Positions 26,552 through 35,710 of a stretch of DNA of 51,335 nucleotides are shown here, one piece after another. The translations under genes were made by a program, and so were the position numbers. Position 1 is the first letter of the stretch; every line of letters begins with the position of its first letter. The DNA comes from Promethearchaeota archaeon Loki_b31 (GTDB lineage Archaea; Asgardarchaeota; Lokiarchaeia; Sigyniarchaeales; SOKP01), in assembly GCA_005222975.1 (NCBI GenBank), contig NJBI01000020.1, positions 1-51,335 on the forward strand. The letters are read 5' to 3'. The notes beneath the pieces are model-generated. The model was not told the DNA's origin. It searched no databases and saw nothing but the letters and a program-made list of their open reading frames with translations.

Positions 26552-28783
26552 TTAGAAATTTGTGTTTATAAGAAAATGATAAAGATTCATTGGCTTTCCT
26601 TGTCTTATATGAATAGTTTTTCCCTGTCTTAATTCACTATTAATATTATATTGATCACTTTCATCATAGAATTGTTTTTCCTTAAGTTTATATTTGAAAG
26701 GAGTTTTTAGAACGGTTTCTTTATAGTTTGACCATAAATCCTCGAAATGAACAGCTTTTGAGTATATAATGATAAAATTAAATGGAAGACCGATTATATC
26801 GTATTTAAAAATTTTTAATAAATGTTCTTCAATTGTCTTTATAACATTGGATTTTAATACTAATGCTTCGCAGATTGCTAAGAGTAAGTTCTTTTCATTC
26901 ATTAATACAAAATCTAAATTCCCCAATCCACCTATATGATCAAATTTTCTTTTTTCAGCTGAAGCAGATATTCCCGAAGGAACCTGGTCCTCAGTATGCC
27001 AACCATATCTCTCAATCGAATTATTAATAAATTTACTTAGGATTACTGAATAATGATCCTCAGATTTTTGAATAGATTGGATTATTTGTTGGAATTGATA
27101 AATACATTTTATTAAAGTTTCAATGATTAACTCTCTATTGGTTTTTATATCAGGTTGTGGTAGTAATTCCAATTCTATGACTGGTAGCTTTAAATCAACA
27201 CCAACAGTGCATAAATCATTTTGCTTCAAGCAAAAATTAATTTCTCTTTCACCAATAAATCCATTACTCTTAATATCAATTTTGAAATGATTTCTTCCAG
27301 CTTCATAAACAGGTTCATACTTACTAATATCAAATAAATCAGTCTCCTCAAAATCTATAATATATGTATAGATTTTATCGTTTTCGGCAAATTTTTGTAT
27401 TATATCGAATTGTTGATAATTCTTAGATAAATTTAGATATTGAAAATTAGGATTATTCTCTTGATTACGATTCCATGGATGGATCTCCTTCATTGAATCT
27501 AAATTAATTATAAAAATAGATTCGATTGGAGGGGGTAGTGGACAGAAATTCGCAGGTAATTCGAATCTCAATTGTTTTAATTTTCCGTTATCGTTAAAAT
27601 AGAAGTTTTCAAGAGAAGATCTTATTCTTTCAGTCTTTATATCTTCGGAACTAGGACTAAATTCTATACTCTCTATATGATCAGAGAATTCTTGTTTTAA
27701 CTGGGATATCATAAGTTTATTTTTGAGATTCTCTATTCTTTTAATAAAAGTTGATAATATTGAAGAAAGCTCCAAATAAAACATAATTATTTCTTTATTA
27801 TATAAGGGAATGGTCTTGGAGTTCAATAAATTTTTAAAACTCGTTTCTGATTTATGTAATTTTTGGTTTGAAAGGTCATAATCATCTATATTCATGTAAT
27901 ATATCCCCATAAATAGCATGAATCGAGCTTTTAAAAAATTAAATTTAAAAGGAAATTTTCTACTCGATTCTTTAATTATATTAAAAGACTCAAAATCGTT
28001 CTTTAAATGTTCTATATCCGCCTCAAGTTTTTTCAGAATAACAACAGGTATATCTTCATTGTATATATCAAGGTACTCCAAAATATAATCAGTTAAAATG
28101 AAGATTTTCTGTGAAAGAGATATTTCTTTATTAATAGATTCTTTAAAACATTCTAGAGCTTTCACCTTCTCCCCTAAAAATGAAAGAAAAAGACCTTTAT
28201 CATATGTATTTGGCATAAGAAGTAGTCTGTCTTTAAGTTTTTCGAAGATTGGTTTATGGTCAATATGACCTCGGAGAATAAGTTTAAAGATTCCTATAAT
28301 TGATCTAATCTCACTTTCATTATCAGATGTCATTTCTAAAAATTGATCTATAAAATTTGAGAATGTCTCAGGTTTTCTCGCCAATGAAAAAGATATGCTA
28401 TTATAACGCTTCCTTTCAATTAAAAGGTTAATTATATCTTGTTGCAGATCATTATCCATTTTATCAAAGTTTTTCAAAAGGTTCATTGACCAAGGATTAA
28501 ACCATTCTCGATTGCGAGTATTTGATAAATATTCTTTTACTTTATTTATGAAGAATTGTGGAGATAAATGTGAAGTATAATCCCCAAAAGATCCAAAAAG
28601 GACATTTGAATATTCAGAAATATGACTATCAGAGGGAGGCTCTCCAAAATTAATATTTTCGTAATATTCCTCTAAGATTTTTGTAAATTCTTCACCTAAC
28701 TCTGGTTTTGCCTTAAAAAATACTGAAAAGATCTGTGATTTATTAATATAATTCTCAAGATGATATTTAAAAGCTTCAACCAC
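26552..28783 (-). CDS. Large helical-repeat protein with possible C-terminal nuclease domain
   Basis: 743 residues from a GTG at 28783. The N-terminal 350 residues are helical with TPR-like pairs (FLGEKVKALECFKESI, IYYMNIDDYDLSNQKL). A beta-richer middle follows (FELPANFCPLPPPIESIFII, VGVDLKLPVIELELLP). Residues about 620-743 read like a divergent PD-(D/E)XK fold: GGLGNLDFVLM then LLLAICEALVLKS, with a helix-strand continuation. That nuclease assignment is an inference from the D...E...K pattern. It is the second gene of a two-gene operon, six bases after its partner, next to a CBASS-like locus. A defence role is plausible but unproven. Confidence 0.6.
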   Translation of the reverse strand: MVEAFKYHLENYINKSQIFSVFFKAKPELGEEFTKILEEYYENINFGEPPSDSHISEYSNVLFGSFGDYTSHLSPQFFINKVKEYLSNTRNREWFNPWSMNLLKNFDKMDNDLQQDIINLLIERKRYNSISFSLARKPETFSNFIDQFLEMTSDNESEIRSIIGIFKLILRGHIDHKPIFEKLKDRLLLMPNTYDKGLFLSFLGEKVKALECFKESINKEISLSQKIFILTDYILEYLDIYNEDIPVVILKKLEADIEHLKNDFESFNIIKESSRKFPFKFNFLKARFMLFMGIYYMNIDDYDLSNQKLHKSETSFKNLLNSKTIPLYNKEIIMFYLELSSILSTFIKRIENLKNKLMISQLKQEFSDHIESIEFSPSSEDIKTERIRSSLENFYFNDNGKLKQLRFELPANFCPLPPPIESIFIINLDSMKEIHPWNRNQENNPNFQYLNLSKNYQQFDIIQKFAENDKIYTYIIDFEETDLFDISKYEPVYEAGRNHFKIDIKSNGFIGEREINFCLKQNDLCTVGVDLKLPVIELELLPQPDIKTNRELIIETLIKCIYQFQQIIQSIQKSEDHYSVILSKFINNSIERYGWHTEDQVPSGISASAEKRKFDHIGGLGNLDFVLMNEKNLLLAICEALVLKSNVIKTIEEHLLKIFKYDIIGLPFNFIIIYSKAVHFEDLWSNYKETVLKTPFKYKLKEKQFYDESDQYNINSELRQGKTIHIRQGKPMNLYHFLINTNF

Positions 28784-28789
28784 TTTTTT

Positions 28790-29884
28790 TCAGTATAAAG
28801 TATCAATATATTTGGCATTTATCTTTGGATCTTGGTCTACAATATCAAATATTGAGATTTCTAATTTTTGAATAAGGTCTTTATCTGTTTGTTCATATTT
28901 AATATAGTCTCTAATGAGATTATAGCCTAAATCCTTAAATTTTTTTAAATAATTCTTCAAAAGGTGATTTTTTTGATTAATTTGGATAAAGTATAGGAAT
29001 TGGTTTATTTCAGATGAAATTGGGTCCATATGATTCCATTCAATATTGAATTCCAAAATTTTTTCTAATATTTCTATTAACTCATTATCTGAATTGAATA
29101 ATATCGCCGTTGAAAGAAGGAGCTTTTTCTTTTTCACCCACTCAATTGTAAATTCTTCTGTCAATAAGGATTTGAATTCTTTAAAATATTCTTGAAATCT
29201 TATTTTTAAATCATTTTCAATTGTCTTGTATAAACTGATATTAATCTTCTCTAAAATTATTTTAAAATTCCTAAATTGGTATATGTTTAAAAAAATATTT
29301 TCAATTGAAATTCTTACATATTCTGGATATTGATTAATTAATTCAGGAATTAAATTAAAAAGTCTAAAAGCTAAGTCCCACCATTTTAACTCAAATATTT
29401 TCGGAAGAAAATTTGAAATTTCTCTTGGATATTTAGAAACAAGATTTTCAAATAATCTTGGATAATCTGTTAAACTTTCACCTCTAGTTTCTATTAAATA
29501 ATCACCTAATGCATTATTAATCTTTTCCTGAGCATTTCCAAATAAGGTTTCAGAAGTAGGAAGTATTTTTTCTAATAAATATTCTCTAAGTTTATTACTA
29601 AAAATTTTCGGATTTTCAGTCATTAAATTTAATATGAGCTCTATTGGATCGGAAAGAAATTTCCTTTCATTTCTCTCAAAAAAAAGAGAGGGAATGAAAT
29701 CCTCTTCAGATATGATTTTCTTCTCGAAAAGAGTGATTTTTGCTAGTTGGGTTATCTGTTTCGGAGAGGATTTTAAAATCAATCTTAATGCTAACCAATT
29801 ACCATTTAATAAAAAATCCTCTGTTTGTTTAATTAAATCTTCTTTTATTTGTTCATATTCGAGTTTAAACGGATTGGCTGTCAT
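28790..29884 (-). CDS. Helical-repeat protein, partner of the 743-residue protein
   Basis: 364 residues from ATG 29884 (a TTG two codons earlier is also possible). It is almost entirely alpha-helical with HEAT/ARM-like helix pairs (EDFLLNGNWLALRLILKSS, KIFELKWWDLAFRLFNLIPELI, KKFKDLGYNLIRDYI). Tryptophans fall at inter-helix positions and there is no catalytic motif. It probably is a scaffold or sensor subunit for the following gene, with which it forms an operon (six-base gap). I do not recognise either as a described system. Its upstream region has TTCCAAAA and GCATTT-TTTGGA motif clusters. Confidence 0.6.
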   Translation of the reverse strand: MTANPFKLEYEQIKEDLIKQTEDFLLNGNWLALRLILKSSPKQITQLAKITLFEKKIISEEDFIPSLFFERNERKFLSDPIELILNLMTENPKIFSNKLREYLLEKILPTSETLFGNAQEKINNALGDYLIETRGESLTDYPRLFENLVSKYPREISNFLPKIFELKWWDLAFRLFNLIPELINQYPEYVRISIENIFLNIYQFRNFKIILEKINISLYKTIENDLKIRFQEYFKEFKSLLTEEFTIEWVKKKKLLLSTAILFNSDNELIEILEKILEFNIEWNHMDPISSEINQFLYFIQINQKNHLLKNYLKKFKDLGYNLIRDYIKYEQTDKDLIQKLEISIFDIVDQDPKINAKYIDTLY

Positions 29885-30111
29885 AAACAAAATTATGAGA
29901 TTTATATTTGTAATTTATTATATCACAATTTAGCTATTTAAATTACAGAGGTTTAAGGTTTTTTCTATATATTAATAATCTTATATTTAATATATTCTCA
30001 TTTATTAATGAAATGTATTTCTTCATATATTGTTAATTTGTTGCTTGATTAACAAGAATTTGATTGCTATATCTATAGTTTTTAAATATGCCCGTGTAGC
30101 ATCATAAAATT

Positions 30112-30234
30112 ATGAGAATTACAAATCTGAATATATTTACAGCCAAGATTCAATGCTCCGCACAAAATGATGACACTCCCTTCTTTATTTGTGAATTTAA
30201 CGGCGAGGATGCGAATTGGATTGACTCCCAATAA
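30112..30234 (+). CDS. Short leaderless gene or relic (40 residues)
   Basis: ATG 30112 opens a 40-codon frame ending at TAA 30232-30234. Its peptide is protein-like, with balanced composition (KIQCSAQNDDTPFFICEFNG) and visibly higher GC than the flanks. TTTTTAAATAT lies at about 30079-30088, roughly 28 bases before the ATG, the geometry of a leaderless archaeal gene. It contains two cysteines and no family signature. It may be a genuine small protein or the 5' remnant of a longer gene. Confidence 0.35.
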   Translation: MRITNLNIFTAKIQCSAQNDDTPFFICEFNGEDANWIDSQ

Positions 30235-30264
30235 ACTTTTTTTGAGGCTTGATGAGTAATATTA

Positions 30265-30422
30265 TTCCAAAATATTTTTAAATTTTTTTTCTTATTCCAA
30301 ATCCAAAACATTCATTCCAAAATTTATTTAAAAAACTCAACAATAAGAAAAAATAGAATATATTATTTGCATTTTTTGGAGAACTTTGCATTTATTTGGA
30401 AAATTTAGCATTTATTTTGGAA
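30265..30422. repeat. Array of TTCCAAAA motifs and three 19-20-base GCATTT/TTTGGA repeats
   Basis: In the gap between msrB and the 366-codon gene, TTCCAAAA-type motifs occur at 30265-30272, 30295-30301 and 30315-30322. Three tandem units then follow in the opposite sense, TGCATTTTTTGGA (30368-30380), TGCATTTATTTGGA (30387-30400) and AGCATTTATTTTGGAA (30407-30422), spaced 19-20 bases. The motifs of the two groups are partly complementary (TTCCAAA/TTTGGAA). Such iterated motifs usually are protein-binding sites. The remainder of 29891-30424 holds the small leaderless frame and nothing else I can support. Confidence 0.45.
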
Positions 30423-30424
30423 AT

Positions 30425-30823
30425 TCACACTTCTGGTTTAAAATCTAAAGAAATTGAATTAATGCAATATCTTAAGCCTGTAAGTTTAGGACCGTCGTCA
30501 AATACATGCCCCAAATGACTCCCACATTTATTGCATAATACTTCTTCTCTTTTCATGCCTAAACTGAGATCTGACTGCATGTCGACATCTTTATCGCTTA
30601 TAGGTGCTGAAAAGCTAGGCCAACCACAACCGGATTCGAACTGAGCGTTTGAATCAAATAGAGGTGCCCCACACCCAGCGCAATAATAGAGGCCTTTTTC
30701 GCGATTATTCCAATATTTTCCTGAGAATGGTCGTTCGGTTCCTTTTAACCTTAACACGTGATACTGTTCTTTAGTTAATTTTTGCTTCCATTCGTCTTCA
30801 GATTTAGAATCTTTCGCTGTCAT
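30425..30823 (-). CDS. msrB: Peptide-methionine (R)-S-oxide reductase
   Basis: An MsrB of 132 residues that repairs oxidised methionine. The two zinc-binding CxxC pairs are CAGC and CNKC, the GCGWPSF motif is intact, and the catalytic cysteine lies in the C-terminal [16 protein letters not shown] 30823 gives the usual N-terminus; a TTG six codons earlier is less likely. It is a single gene in the accessory region, between the helical-repeat operon and a tnpB pseudogene. Confidence 0.95.
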   Translation of the reverse strand: MTAKDSKSEDEWKQKLTKEQYHVLRLKGTERPFSGKYWNNREKGLYYCAGCGAPLFDSNAQFESGCGWPSFSAPISDKDVDMQSDLSLGMKREEVLCNKCGSHLGHVFDDGPKLTGLRYCINSISLDFKPEV

Positions 30824-30884
30824 AACAATAAAAGAGTACAATGTAGAATTAATATACTTAGCGGTTAGGTTATCAATTTTGTTA

Positions 30885-30912
30885 AAAATGTTAAGTAGTA
30901 GTATAACATTTT
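30885..30912 (-). terminator. 9-bp hairpin over the tnpB stop codon
   Basis: AAAATGTTA (30885-30893) and TAACATTTT (30904-30912) form a perfect nine-pair stem with a ten-base loop exactly at the 3' end of the tnpB frame. In this position it could be a terminator or the right-end hairpin of an IS200/IS605-type element. Confidence 0.45.
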
Positions 30913-32167
30913 AATAAAAATTGTTCATGCGAAGTTTGGAACACATCCCTTATTCGCACAGGCTGAAACCAGCAACCTCTATCGGATAGATTTTGAATAA
31001 AACCATCTCCGACTACTTTTCTGAGGATATTTAACGCTCCATTTACATCTGCATTGAGAAGATAATTCGAACCTCTAAATAATCCTCGTTTTGTCCGTTT
31101 ACCAACGTAATTTTTACGTTTTTGAATCGGTTCTAAATCCAACGAGCTACATTTTGAAGTATAGGACTCATTGACTTCGTGAATTTGAATTCCTACAAGT
31201 TGAGCTTTATAAGTTATCATTTGTTTAAGCTTTTGAATGGGGATATTCACGAAATTTTGGTTATTTCGTTTGCCCATTCTGATATTCTGTTTTATATTTT
31301 TCAAATTACCTAAACAAATATGTCCTATTTGGTTTTCTAAGCAATAACCTATGAGAAATTGAGCTGTTTTATGTAAATAATCGGTAATAACTGAATTTCG
31401 ATTAATAGTAATACTTTCGAGCCTATTTGTCCGCTTTAGGTTCTGTTTGTCTTTAATAGAATTAAGCCTTGCTTTCTGTTTGTTCCATTGTCGGTTAATA
31501 GACTTTAAAACTCTTCCTGAAACGATAATCGGTTTTTCGTTTCTATTTTCTACCGTTGTTATTAAATTATTTAATCCAAAATCAATAGATAAGTACGAGC
31601 TATAGTTTAATTCTGCTTTCTCTACCTTTCTTTTATATACTCTTCGATTTCGTAGAATTTTTTTCTCGGTAAGATCCTTATTTGCTGATAACATTCAAAA
31701 TTCTTGTTTCTATAGTGAGGTATTGTAATTTCTATTGGATGTTCAAATTCAGGAAATGCTTTCTTAAAAAACTTAGACATCGTAAGAATGATTTTATTGT
31801 TCGTAATTTTACTATTCTGATTCGTAAAGATCAAGAGATTATAACCGTCTTTCTTATATTTAGGTGGTCTCGGTCTTCCATTGAATTTTTCTTGACCCTT
31901 TTTCCATTCTTTTATTGCATTGAAGAAACTTTTCCAATTCCTATCGATGATTTTAAGAATCTGTTGCGAAGTTTGAGCTTTTAATAATTTGTAGTTATTA
32001 GAGTGTTGCAAAATAAAATTTAAATCTTGATAGCGAAGCAAATTTTCCAAATGAAAAAAATCTTGTCGTACGTACCAATTTGCCTGATTATAGAGCTTTT
32101 TAGAAATAATACAAAGCAAATCTAACTGAGCACTTTTAGGATGTCTAAACCTATAAGTTAATTTCAC
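30891..32167 (-). pseudogene. tnpB: Frameshifted TnpB (IS200/IS605-type RNA-guided nuclease relic)
   Basis: Two overlapping frames make one TnpB. The first, 32167 to 31622, encodes the N-terminal 181 residues (MKLTYRFRHPKSAQ, KKLYNQANWYVRQ, FNGRPRPPKYKK). The second, to 30891, has RuvC-I (LSIDFGLNN), the ESYTSKCSSLD segment and RuvC-III (NADVNGALNIL). Restoring one base near 31640 joins them as FYEIEEVYKRKVEK. The usual RuvC-II Glu position reads LGNLKNI, so the acidic residue may come from ESYTS instead, as in rearranged TnpBs. The second CxxC of the zinc ribbon is missing. No TnpA transposase is nearby. Confidence 0.85.
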
Positions 32168-32372
32168 AGTAAGATAAAATATTATTGCTAATTATTTAAA
32201 GGCAATGACGCATGTTATTTTTAAAAAACCTTGGGCTTTTTACTATATGAATTTTATATCCACTTAATTAAATCCATATTCTATTAACAAAAAGAAGTTA
32301 AAAATTGCAAAAAGTGTTTGAAATATTATTCGAGCACTTAAATAGTTCTTTAAGTATAGTTCCCTTTAGTAT

Positions 32373-33539
32373 TTAGTAGTTCCATTTTTTTTTTTTTTCA
32401 TTTATTAAAGATTTCAAATCTACTTTTTCTCTAAGTAAATAATCTTCTAAAACATCTTTTGCCTTTTCTCTTTGTTTTTGGTGCTCACTAAGGAATTTAT
32501 TAATTTTTTGTATTAAGTCTTTTTTACATTCTCCACAAAGTAATTCTCCTCCTCTGCATTTTGATTGAATCCTTTTGATTTCATTGTCATCTAAAGTGAA
32601 AAGCATAAAATGATATTTATAAACCGAACAGACTGAAGGATTTCCCCCTAATTCTCTTTGTAATTTTGCATTTGCTTGTCCCCCTGTGAATGCATTATTT
32701 ACTTTTCTTTTTACAACATCTGGTTCATCTTTCGTGAAGATTGCAGTATTTTCAACTGATGCAGACATTTTACCGTTTTGCTGGAGACTTGGAAGAAATA
32801 CACATTGAATAGAGGCGGGTTTGTAATAACCAAGTTTTGGTAATACATCTCTTGATAACCGAAAATGAGGATCTTGATCTACAGCATGAGGGATTAAACA
32901 TGGAACATTTTTCTCTTCAATCAGACTTTTAAGGATGGCGGGAACTGCTTGAATACTTGTGTAAAATATTTGACCTATGTTTGCACTATTATCTAACCCA
33001 AATGTTGCTTTGATTGTAGAGAAAGTTATTTTTTTAGCAATTTTTAAAGCATTTCTGTAAAAAGTATTACCGAGATCAATATCAGAAAAGATATATGTCT
33101 TTTTTGGATTAAATCCCAAGGCAATAACATCTAGTGCATTATCATATCCAAAATTATGAGTTTCTTCTAATGTAATGGATTGGTTAAATAGAAACTTCTC
33201 ATCATCAGTTAATTGGAACCATAAGTCCACATTAAATTTTTCTTGAATCCATTTCGTAAAAATCCAGGGTAATATATGACCTAAATGAATATTACCCGAA
33301 GGACCTCTTCCAGTATAAAGGTAAAACGGATTTCCTTTTTTATATTCCTGAAGAATCCATTGAAAATCTCTATGAGCAAAGAAAATCTTCCTTCTTAGAT
33401 ATGGATGAATCTCCTTTGTAATCTCTTTTAGATTGAACAACAATTTTTCATCAATAGGTTCTATTCCAAACTCTTGAATTAGTAGATCATAATCTACTTC
33501 ACCACTAACTTCCCATGGAGTTACTATAAAATCTGGCAT
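32373..33539 (-). CDS. trpS: Tryptophanyl-tRNA synthetase
   Basis: Class I TrpRS of archaeal/eukaryotic type, 388 residues. The HIGH-like motif is HLGH (85-88) within TGRGPSGNIHLGH, and the KMSKS loop reads KMSAS (257-261). A C-terminal segment contains C-x7-C-x2-C (CRGGELLCGEC), typical of the group's helical tail. ATG 33539. It charges tRNA-Trp. It stands between a tnpB pseudogene and the Rag-like GTPase gene. Confidence 0.95.
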   Translation of the reverse strand: MPDFIVTPWEVSGEVDYDLLIQEFGIEPIDEKLLFNLKEITKEIHPYLRRKIFFAHRDFQWILQEYKKGNPFYLYTGRGPSGNIHLGHILPWIFTKWIQEKFNVDLWFQLTDDEKFLFNQSITLEETHNFGYDNALDVIALGFNPKKTYIFSDIDLGNTFYRNALKIAKKITFSTIKATFGLDNSANIGQIFYTSIQAVPAILKSLIEEKNVPCLIPHAVDQDPHFRLSRDVLPKLGYYKPASIQCVFLPSLQQNGKMSASVENTAIFTKDEPDVVKRKVNNAFTGGQANAKLQRELGGNPSVCSVYKYHFMLFTLDDNEIKRIQSKCRGGELLCGECKKDLIQKINKFLSEHQKQREKAKDVLEDYLLREKVDLKSLINEKKKKWNY

Positions 33540-33755
33540 TTATGAATTAAAAAATATTTTTAAATTATTTATTAAAGTAAATATTCTATTTTTATTAGAT
33601 ATTAAGGATTTTAAAATTTGATGTCTTTAGAGGTAACCTTTATAAAAAACATAAAAAGAAAAAAGAAAAACTAATTGATAAAGCTAGAGAGCTTTTAGAT
33701 ATCGATTAATCGGTAATTCCCTACATCTACTATTTGATGTAGATTTTATGGAAAT

Positions 33756-34682
33756 CTATAATAAAGTTTTCAAAATCTCTGTTAAATCAGAAAGGAAATC
33801 TGAAACTTTTTCTAAAAACTTTTCTTTTAATTTTTCTTTCATAACAACCGAGACAAATAAAGATTCTTCTTTGAGTTTTATTCGATGTAGATATGATATT
33901 AATTCATTTCCAATTGTTGAAAAGGTGGAATCAGCCTCATAAGATTCTTCTTGCATTCTTTTAAGTAAAAAGAGGTGTTCCTTAATCGATTCGAGAAGCT
34001 CAATGTATATTTCTGGTTCTATAATGTCGTTGTAGAACTCACTTATAATAATGCCGTTTTTATCGAATACTAATAGCGATTTACTGTCGAATTCCTTGGT
34101 GTACTTTTCTAAAAGCTCTGAAAGTTCAAAGAATTTTTCATCAAATACTGATAACCCATAAGAAATAAGTTGAACTATTGAAATTATATCGTAAATTGAT
34201 GTTTGTTGGAATAAGATTTTAAATGAGGGATATTTTTTTAGTATATTTTCTCTTAATTCTTCAATCTGGTCAACCATTTTCTCGTTTCCACGAAATTCGG
34301 GGTCGAATTTATGAAAGCTAATTATTAAAGGGACGTCCATTTTATGTTTCTCGAAATTATGCAAAATCATATCTAAATAAGCGAGAGCAGTTCCAATTCT
34401 TTTTGTATCTTGAATGTCAATGATATATACCAGCAAATCAGTATCCCCAAAATAAAGCTCTTGTTTCTCTTGATATAACTTTCTATATTGTTCTTGCCCG
34501 CCCATATCCCAAAATACAATTTTGTTATTTAGAAATTCGGTTGCTTGATATTCAACTCTAATCGTTGGTGTAAGGGAAATAATATCATTATGAAAGTCAT
34601 ATTTCTTATCTAACGCAGTTAATATCGATGTTTTACCCGCGTTATCTAAACCAGCTATAATTATCTTAATAAATCGTTCCAT
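33756..34682 (-). CDS. Rag/Gtr-like small GTPase with C-terminal roadblock/longin-like domain
   Basis: A 308-residue protein. Its G domain has P-loop GLDNAGKT (11-18), switch I Thr40 in LTPTIRVE, G3 WDMGGQE (58-64), G4 as HKFD (124-127) instead of NKxD, and a G5-like TSIYD. HKxD, the double-glycine G3 and an extra domain after the G domain are features of eukaryotic Rag/Gtr GTPases. Residues about 205-308 (KSLLVFDKNGIIISEFY to the end) form an alpha/beta unit resembling a roadblock or longin domain. In eukaryotes such proteins signal nutrient state at lysosomes; here the role is unknown. Single-gene unit, ATG 34682. Confidence 0.85.
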   Translation of the reverse strand: MERFIKIIIAGLDNAGKTSILTALDKKYDFHNDIISLTPTIRVEYQATEFLNNKIVFWDMGGQEQYRKLYQEKQELYFGDTDLLVYIIDIQDTKRIGTALAYLDMILHNFEKHKMDVPLIISFHKFDPEFRGNEKMVDQIEELRENILKKYPSFKILFQQTSIYDIISIVQLISYGLSVFDEKFFELSELLEKYTKEFDSKSLLVFDKNGIIISEFYNDIIEPEIYIELLESIKEHLFLLKRMQEESYEADSTFSTIGNELISYLHRIKLKEESLFVSVVMKEKLKEKFLEKVSDFLSDLTEILKTLL

Positions 34683-34939
34683 TATTGTGAACCAATACTT
34701 ATTATTGTAAACACTTATTAAAAAAAAATAACGATAAAACCTTTTTTAAAAGAAGATTAAAATGAAATTTTTTAATAGTAAGTGAAATTCATTATTTTTA
34801 ATCTTATTGTCTTTTTCTGTTTTGATGGTATATATCTCAAATTTCAAATATTACTTGAAAAATACATACATGATACTTTCCTTTTATAATGAGAACTATT
34901 TTAATTTCGTTAAATAGTAATTTATAAAAGTGGATTGAA

Positions 34940-35161
34940 TTGAACGAAGAGGAAAACCAATTTTTGGAATTTTTACATTATCAAATAAATCAGAAAAATA
35001 AATTTGAGAACGTAGTACGAAAGGTTCCTATGTTTAAAAGCATGATACAAGAGGGTCATAAAACTATCTTAAAGATGATAGATAAATTCGAAAATATTCG
35101 CCGTCGAGAAACATATGACATGTTAGTGCACGAATTTAATAATATGAACCAAAAGAATTAA
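34940..35161 (+). CDS. Small helical protein, function unknown
   Basis: 73 residues from a TTG at 34940, with a TATA-like TTTATAAAAG about 17 bases before it, slightly close for a standard promoter. The peptide is charged and helical (NEEENQFLEFLHYQINQK, MIQEGHKTILKMIDKFENI) and could be a short coiled coil. It is convergent with the YjbQ gene. No family is recognised. Confidence 0.45.
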   Translation: MNEEENQFLEFLHYQINQKNKFENVVRKVPMFKSMIQEGHKTILKMIDKFENIRRRETYDMLVHEFNNMNQKN

Positions 35162-35188
35162 TTATTTTTTACTTTTATTATTTTGCAA

Positions 35189-35611
35189 TTATTCTCCAAT
35201 AATGGAACAGTAAATTTTTCTATGCCTAGATTTTTCGTCATTCTCCACGAAAATTACATTCTGCCAATTCCCTAGGATTAATTCCTTGTTTTTGAATGGA
35301 AAAGTTTGAGATGTTTTAAGGAGAAAACTCCTTAGGTGCCCGGCTCCGTTATGATCGTGCCATGTTTTATGATGTGCATAATTTTTATCGTATGGAATTA
35401 GTTTTTCAAGTAGATCCTTAATATCATGCTTAACTATTCCGGGCTCGTATTCAGTCGTGGAAATAGCTCCAGTAGATCCGGCAATATGTACGTTTACTAT
35501 GCCATCTTTCAATCCACTTCTCTCAACCGCACTTTGAACTTGAGGGGTAATATTTATTACATCGCAATAAGCTTTCGTTTTAATTTCAAACGTTTCTAAT
35601 ACAACCGTCAC
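35189..35611 (-). CDS. YjbQ/UPF0047 family protein
   Basis: A 140-residue member of the YjbQ family (secondary thiamine-phosphate synthase-like). The family signature is visible: IAGSTGAISTTEYEPG, the metal-binding HHKTWHDHNGAGHLRSFLL and the closing LGNWQNVIFVEND. The protein forms a small trimeric beta-barrel; the true cellular role is unsettled, though some members have weak thiamine phosphate synthase activity. ATG 35611, single gene. Confidence 0.9.
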   Translation of the reverse strand: MTVVLETFEIKTKAYCDVINITPQVQSAVERSGLKDGIVNVHIAGSTGAISTTEYEPGIVKHDIKDLLEKLIPYDKNYAHHKTWHDHNGAGHLRSFLLKTSQTFPFKNKELILGNWQNVIFVENDEKSRHRKIYCSIIGE

Positions 35612-35710
35612 GATTTCTTCTCCTTTTTCTTTCTTTTTAATAATAAATTTAATTAATTATCTTAATTTAAGCTATTTATAACTTAGCACTTTTTATCGTT
35701 TTGAATCAAA

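Noticed and set aside
30089..30180. Sequence starting GCCCGTGTAGC that first looked like a tRNA 5' half
   Set aside because: No complementary acceptor end, anticodon stem or GGTTCGA-type T arm follows.
33610..33742. Short lysine-rich frame ending ELLDID and a 7-bp hairpin CTACATC/GATGTAG between trpS and the Rag-like gene
   Set aside because: The frame lacks a start and is low in complexity. The hairpin has no T-run on either strand and is short enough for chance.
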